This document shows, piece after piece, positions 60,053-64,000 of a DNA stretch of 64,000 nucleotides (within the stretch, counting starts at the first letter, position 1; each line of letters opens with the position of its first letter). The notes under the pieces are model-generated. The model was not told where the DNA came from. It did not search any database and saw only the letters and a program-made list of their open reading frames with translations. The stretch covers positions 1 through 64,000 of the forward strand of contig JBCBUC010000007.1 of the NCBI GenBank assembly GCA_039818345.1. Direction: 5' to 3'. The position numbers and the translations under genes are program-made. The stretch comes from Parvularcula sp039818345. GTDB lineage: Bacteria; Pseudomonadota; Alphaproteobacteria; Caulobacterales; Parvularculaceae.

Positions 60053-60530
60053 TGTACGGCTTTGGCCCTCGCTTTTTGCTTGTACGGTTTTGTTATGTGC
60101 ATTGTGTGGATGTATTGGGCACTCTGATTTTGAAGAGAAAATTGGGAGTACTGGTCTTGTTTACCAGAGATTTTCATCAGTATTTAAAGTTATTACATGG
60201 AATAGTGATGAAATGGGTCAAAAAGTAATTGTTGATCCTGTGGTTATTAAGTACAAGCTAGATAAAGACGTCGTCTATGGAGTTAGACAAATAGCGAATT
60301 CTGTGTCTTGCGGCAACGTCGGGCCCGCATGGAAAATGACAGGAGAGCTGGAATATTTTCTCATCAATGTTAGGGACGGCGAAAAGCCTATAGTAAAGTC
60401 ATTTAAAGCATTTAAGACATGGGAGCGAGAATTGATAGGCCTTTCTATAAGAGACTCCCGAATATCTGCGATGCGAGAACAAGAGCTAGCGCACCTGATG
60501 TTACCGATATCCTCTACAGGTTCGTGTTAA
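60042..60530 (+). CDS. Hypothetical lipoprotein
   Basis: A 162-residue protein with a lipoprotein signal: hydrophobic residues 7-20 followed by lipobox LCALCGC. The mature part shows no known domain. Codon use and base content are clearly more AT-rich than neighbours, suggesting recent acquisition. It overlaps the 103-residue ORF and lies between it and a tRNA gene, so it may be an immunity or surface protein. Confidence 0.65.
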   Translation: MLINVRLWPSLFACTVLLCALCGCIGHSDFEEKIGSTGLVYQRFSSVFKVITWNSDEMGQKVIVDPVVIKYKLDKDVVYGVRQIANSVSCGNVGPAWKMTGELEYFLINVRDGEKPIVKSFKAFKTWERELIGLSIRDSRISAMREQELAHLMLPISSTGSC

Positions 60531-60954
60531 GCAGCCGACCTAGATTGTCTACAGGTTTGGGGTGCTGTGCCCAGGGACCGAACAAAGCGAGCCTCCCGCC
60601 CGGCCGTTTGGATGTATCACCCCGCCTTAGAAAAAGCCGACAACTGCTTGCGGATCGTGGCTTCGGTCGATGAGGTTCTGGCCCGTCACCTTTAAACAAG
60701 CCATCTTTTCACTCACACTGGCGGCATTCGAAGGGGACGGATCAACCAATTGAATGCCCACTCGGTGCCAACAGTGCTTGTGTCCCTAACTGTCCTTAAC
60801 GACCGCTTGGTCTTTCTTGTGGTGGCATGAACACCAACAAGGCGGCCTTGGTCTTCCAACGTAACGTTGGCCACTAGCCGGCTGCCCGGTGTGATTTGCC
60901 TGAGCTAGAGTGACCAACCAGTCAGCCAGCCTAGTCCCATAGATTTAAAGGAAA
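60531..60954. other. Gene-free stretch before tRNA-Arg
   Basis: No convincing complete gene. On the minus strand, about 60716-60903, one frame reads TPGSRLVANVTLEDQGRLVG and onward for some 60 residues without a start, ending at a TGA. This could be a gene fragment, but it may be chance. Probably debris beside a tRNA used as an insertion point. Confidence 0.35.
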
Positions 60955-61031
60955 TGGCGCACCGGGGAAGATTCGAACTCCCGACCCCGTGATTCGTAGT
61001 CACGTGCTCTATCCAGCTGAGCTACCGGTGC
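60955..61031 (-). tRNA. tRNA-Arg (anticodon ACG)
   Basis: Read on the minus strand it forms the full cloverleaf: acceptor GCACCGG/CCGGTGC, D arm GCTCAGCTGGATAGAGC, anticodon stem CGTGA/TCACG with loop CTACGAA (anticodon ACG), T arm with GTTCGAATC, and encoded CCA (60955-60957). Length 77 nt. Confidence 0.95.
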
Positions 61032-61195
61032 TGAGCGGCGGTGTATGCCCATGCGCACACGAGGATGCAAGGGCGAATTCGAAGGCACGTGGCGCTTTAA
61101 CGAGACCAGTGGTTCTTGGGGAAAAGAGCAGCTTGCCCGATGGGCTCGCGCTCCTGAAACATCGCTTCACTCGAACAGAAAAGAAAGAGGTTGGA

Positions 61196-61468
61196 ATGGC
61201 AGACGGCAGCGCGAGTTTTGAACCTGGCGGCGCAAGCACCGTAGCAGGCGAACGCCTCAAGCTTTTCATCGAGCGGGTGGAGCGCCTTGAAGAAGACAAA
61301 AAGGTCGTCATGGATGACATCAAAGAGGTCTTTGCCGAGGCCAAAGGCGAAGGCTACGACACCAAGGTGATGCGCCAGATCGTTCGTTTGCGGAAGATGG
61401 ACAACGCTGACCGGCAAGAACAAGAAGCGCTGCTCGAGCTCTATCTGAGTGCTATCGGCGAGGCGTGA
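61196..61468 (+). CDS. gapR: Nucleoid protein GapR (DUF2312)
   Basis: A 90-residue, highly charged coiled-coil protein. GERLKLFIERVERLEEDKKVVMDDIKEVFAEAKGEGYD-type sequence and VMRQIVRLRKMDNADRQEQEALLELYL (shown here in part) are diagnostic of GapR, the alphaproteobacterial protein that clasps overtwisted DNA ahead of replication and transcription. Start at ATG 61196 (AGAGGTTGGA upstream); the longer frame runs through the tRNA region. Confidence 0.93.
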   Translation: MADGSASFEPGGASTVAGERLKLFIERVERLEEDKKVVMDDIKEVFAEAKGEGYDTKVMRQIVRLRKMDNADRQEQEALLELYLSAIGEA

Positions 61469-61888
61469 TCAGACCTGACCGGTTCTAAAGTCGAACGCGC
61501 CTCGAACAAATCGCGTGAAGACAAATGGCCATGGGATGATCGCGAGGTCGAGCCCAACACCGATGGCCATGGCCATGAAGAGATCGTCCTCGAGGGCAAC
61601 AATCTGCCCGGCTTGTGCCAACGGCCAACCAACAAATCCTATCCAGAGAAGTTTATAGAGGAACTGCAAGAGCAGAAGCGGCAGCATCGTCTGGGGGAAG
61701 CGCACGCCTAGAAGGGCAAGCGTCGAGAGCGCCGTGAGATAGGCGTCTCCCACGCCCACCTCGCCATCAATGAGCTCCCCTGGATCCAACATATAGCCCC
61801 ACATTGATGGAGCGAGACCCAAGAAGGTCACGAAGAATAAGGCCCGCATTGCCCAGATGCGCCAGATCGGCAGTTCTCGCTTTTGCAT
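61469..61888 (-). CDS. Small multi-pass membrane protein
   Basis: A 139-residue protein with about four hydrophobic helices (residues 14-32, 48-62, 66-90, 105-125). No family recognised with confidence. Its ribosome site (AGGGAG) follows directly after a strong hairpin at 61900-61930. Converges on gapR with no gap. Confidence 0.75.
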   Translation of the reverse strand: MQKRELPIWRIWAMRALFFVTFLGLAPSMWGYMLDPGELIDGEVGVGDAYLTALSTLALLGVRFPQTMLPLLLLQFLYKLLWIGFVGWPLAQAGQIVALEDDLFMAMAIGVGLDLAIIPWPFVFTRFVRGAFDFRTGQV

Positions 61889-61899
61889 TGAAAAGCTCC

Positions 61900-61930
61900 C
61901 TCGCCCTTAATGATAAACGATAAGGGCGAG
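61900..61930 (-). repeat. 10-bp hairpin between the D,D-carboxypeptidase and membrane protein genes
   Basis: CTCGCCCTTA and TAAGGGCGAG are perfectly complementary with an 11-nt loop. In the direction of transcription (minus) it is followed by GGAGCTTTTC, so it may act as a weak terminator and sits next to the ribosome site of the downstream gene. Confidence 0.6.
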
Positions 61931-61959
61931 AAAAGCTTCTTGCAACTTGGCTGGCGTGT

Positions 61960-63234
61960 TTAGCGGCCAGGGGGAAGGGCGAGGCAGTCCTGGCCCGCAC
62001 GGCGAAGCTTATAACACGTGTCATCGGCCTCATCCGCCGTCAGGCCCGTGAACCGGGCTCGATAGAGCGTGCGGCCCCGGGTCGTGTTGGGAAGGATCAA
62101 GCGCTCAGCGCTCGGTATCCAGGTGGAGATCTCGGTCTCAAGGTCGCCAAGGCGCGCCATTGCTTGGTTTTGCTGGCGATAAGCGCCCACCTGCACCGCC
62201 CAATCGCGGGGATCTGGTTGATCTGTGTCACCTTCTCCGATCACCGCGCCAACCTCTAACGCACCAACGCTCTGCGCCAGCACCTGATAATTGAGATCGG
62301 CGGTCGTCGCGTCGCCGCTCGGCAGGCTGTTGCCAGCACCAGCGAGAAGAACAGGGGCTTGGCCACCGGGCTTGGATTTGGGGACGGGCGGGCGCGACCA
62401 GGCGACTTTTAATCGAGAGGGACGCTGGTCGATCGCGACGTAGGCCCGGGTTAAAATATCCCGCATATGCCGGTCACGTGTGGCGCCGGAACGTCCCCCT
62501 AAGACAACGCCGATCAGCGGCTGGCCATTGCGCTCTGCTGTGGAAGCCAAGTTATAGCCCGATGCTCTCGTATAGCCGGTCTTGAGCCCCGTGGTGCCCG
62601 AATAGTTGAGAAGCAGCTTGTTGTGGGTGCGATAGGTGCGACCATTCCAGCGGAAACTGGTTTGGGTGAAAAACTCTTGGTACTGAGGGAAGTCTTGGCG
62701 GATACGTTGAGCCAAGCGCGCCATGTCCCGGGCGGTGGTCACTTGGCGCGAATTGGGGAGGCCGGATGCGTTACGAAACGTTGTCGAGCGCATCCCCATA
62801 TCGCGCGCTGTGCGAGTCATGCGGCGCGCAAAGGCGACTTCGGTCCCCGAGACATGCTCGGCCACGGCTGTTGCGACGTCATTGGCCGATTTGATCACCA
62901 GCGCTTCGATGGCTGTTTCAACTTTGATGTTGCTACCCGTCCGAATACCCAGTTTTGAAGCTGGCTGGCGGGCCGCGCGGCTTGATACCTTCATCTTATC
63001 ATCGAGCGAGATCCGCCCTGCTTCGATGTCCTCAAACAAGACATAGAGCGTCATCATCTTGGTGAGCGATGCAGGATAGCGTCGGGAGTCAGCATAGCGG
63101 GAAAACAGGACATCGCCCGTTCCCTCATGCATCACAAAGGCTGCGTATTTAGGGTTTGCCCAGGCATTGCTGGGTAGTGTCACAACGGATGCCGCTAAAA
63201 AAACGGAAAGAAAAATAGTCCACGCTGACCGCAT
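61960..63234 (-). CDS. D-alanyl-D-alanine carboxypeptidase with SPOR domain
   Basis: Periplasmic S11-type penicillin-binding protein of 424 residues. Signal peptide ends near residue 26 (AWA-N). Catalytic motifs are S56-L-T-K59, S116-A-N118 and K208-T-G210. A C-terminal SPOR domain (about 335-415, WAVQVGAYRQQNQAMARL) should bring it to denuded septal peptidoglycan. Trims pentapeptides during growth and division. Confidence 0.93.
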   Translation of the reverse strand: MRSAWTIFLSVFLAASVVTLPSNAWANPKYAAFVMHEGTGDVLFSRYADSRRYPASLTKMMTLYVLFEDIEAGRISLDDKMKVSSRAARQPASKLGIRTGSNIKVETAIEALVIKSANDVATAVAEHVSGTEVAFARRMTRTARDMGMRSTTFRNASGLPNSRQVTTARDMARLAQRIRQDFPQYQEFFTQTSFRWNGRTYRTHNKLLLNYSGTTGLKTGYTRASGYNLASTAERNGQPLIGVVLGGRSGATRDRHMRDILTRAYVAIDQRPSRLKVAWSRPPVPKSKPGGQAPVLLAGAGNSLPSGDATTADLNYQVLAQSVGALEVGAVIGEGDTDQPDPRDWAVQVGAYRQQNQAMARLGDLETEISTWIPSAERLILPNTTRGRTLYRARFTGLTADEADDTCYKLRRAGQDCLALPPGR

Positions 63235-63423
63235 TGCCCATCCACCGTCGCGAAGTCATTGAAAAGCTAGCTTAGCAAACAACGTTCCGCACGTTGCAAG
63301 CGCGACACGTCATAACTTGACGTTAGCCTTAACAACCTCTCCAAACCGTTAACCAAAAAGTTGCCAAACCTGCGCACGAGGGTCTAGTAGCAGGCCCATA
63401 TCAGCACACGCTTAGCGGGTTTG

Positions 63424-63476
63424 TGCAGTGCAATACGCCCTTGACACGCCATTGCGAATCACTATGTTGCAGTGCA
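63424..63476 (+). promoter_or_regulatory. Phasin promoter flanked by TGCAGTGCA repeats
   Basis: TTGACA (63441-63446), 16-bp spacer, TATGTT (63463-63468). The 9-mer TGCAGTGCA occurs at 63424-63432 and 63468-63476, on either side of the promoter. PhaR regulators of PHA genes use TGC-rich sites, so this may be its operator. The rest of 63235-63573 holds no gene; the dacA-type promoter on the minus strand was not pinned down. Confidence 0.55.
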
Positions 63477-63573
63477 GCAAAGGTGGTGAGGGGGTTCATC
63501 AACCAGCGCACTTTGGATCTCCCGTTTGGAAGGTCTGAAGCAGAACAATAAAGACACCACACCGGAGAATGAC

Positions 63574-64000
63574 ATGAGCGCAACGCGCAAAACCAAAGCC
63601 ACGGAAGACACCGCCAAAGAGACGGTCTTCACCGCCGCCAACACGGCACAAACCACGATCAATGAAGGCGTTGAACGGATGACCAAAGGCATGAGCCAAA
63701 TGGGTACCTTTGCCCAAGAGAACACCGAAGCTGTCATGCAAGCCGCTTCAGTTGTTGCCAAAGGCTATGAGAAGCTCGCTCAAGAAGGCGCTGACTTCGC
63801 AAAAACGCAGCTCGAAGCGAGCCAAGAGCGGATGCAAGGCCTGACCAAGGCAAAAACCCCGCAGGAGTTTTTCGAAGCACAAAGCGAACTCTTCCGTTCG
63901 ACCATGGAAGCGCAGATCAGCCAGGTGAACAAAGTCAGCGACATGATGATCGCAACGGCTAAAGACGCAGCACAGCCTCTGTCGAAGCGCTACAGCGCGC
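63574..64000 (+). CDS. Phasin family protein (partial, runs off window end)
   Basis: The first 142 codons of a phasin, a small amphipathic helical protein coating polyhydroxyalkanoate granules. The frame opens MSATRKTKATEDTAKE and continues with Ala/Glu/Gln-rich helices (EGVERMTKGMSQMGTFAQE, KTPQEFFEAQSELFRS) typical of the Phasin_2 family. GGAGAA lies before the ATG. No stop codon is reached before the window end. Confidence 0.88.
   Translation, partial: MSATRKTKATEDTAKETVFTAANTAQTTINEGVERMTKGMSQMGTFAQENTEAVMQAASVVAKGYEKLAQEGADFAKTQLEASQERMQGLTKAKTPQEFFEAQSELFRSTMEAQISQVNKVSDMMIATAKDAAQPLSKRYSA

Noticed and set aside
60716..60903. Minus-strand fragment reading TPGSRLVANVTLEDQGRLVG
   Set aside because: No start codon, flanked by stops, no family recognised; noted only as possible debris.

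Overview
This 64-kb window looks like chromosome of a marine-type alphaproteobacterium. The markers are a GapR (DUF2312) nucleoid protein, a GTTC-N7-GTTC LexA box in front of an imuA-imuB-dnaE2 mutagenesis operon, a phasin gene, NasS/NasT control of nitrate assimilation, and a VPLPA-CTERM protein beside an exosortase-type exopolysaccharide locus. Family or genus cannot be fixed from the sequence alone. GTG and TTG starts and 4-bp ATGA-type gene overlaps are common.

Layout. 1-7.0 kb (+): a VPLPA-CTERM surface protein gene with its own terminator, then an exopolysaccharide operon (export protein, outer-membrane barrel, chain-length protein, a BY-kinase-like protein that has lost its nucleotide-binding residues, XrtA-associated ATPase, initiating sugar-phosphate transferase). 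No exosortase lies in the window. 7.0-22.9 kb (+): a nitrate assimilation regulon, nrtA-nrtB-nrtCD fusion, outer-membrane porin, nirB-nirD-nasA-cysG, nasT-nasS and mobA. The nrtA leader holds two look-alike hexaloop hairpins, the kind of RNA an ANTAR antiterminator such as NasT recognises. 22.9-29.4 kb (-): uridine kinase, concentrative nucleoside transporter, an IPNS-like 2-oxoglutarate oxygenase, an NRAMP-like transporter without NRAMP metal ligands, and the 5-oxoprolinase genes pxpA-pxpB-pxpC.

29.5-36.9 kb: a Kef-type antiporter, then imuA-imuB-dnaE2 (-) under a LexA box that almost touches the start codon. 37-47 kb: two methyltransferases, a tyrosine-degradation cluster (hpd, VOC protein, FAH-family hydrolase, divergent MarR regulator), a secreted M14 peptidase, a ferredoxin reductase and a short-chain dehydrogenase.

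46.8-52.0 kb (-): the most unusual unit. A hybrid kinase carrying PAS, HisKA, receiver and Hpt modules is coupled to a LuxO-like sigma54 response regulator. Its promoter region and that of the adjacent WecG-type glycosyltransferase both hold LuxO-type boxes (TTGCA-W3-TGCAA) placed about 105 bp upstream of sigma54-like -24/-12 elements. The layout suggests a self-controlled phosphorelay switching on surface-polysaccharide synthesis.

52-64 kb: GH42 beta-galactosidase with a divergent mutarotase, KatG, Lrp/AsnC regulator, LysE-type exporter, DJ-1/PfpI protein, an AT-rich accessory patch (frameshifted polymorphic-toxin-like remnant, orphan ORF, lipoprotein), tRNA-Arg(ACG), gapR, a small membrane protein, a D,D-carboxypeptidase with SPOR domain, and a phasin cut by the window end.
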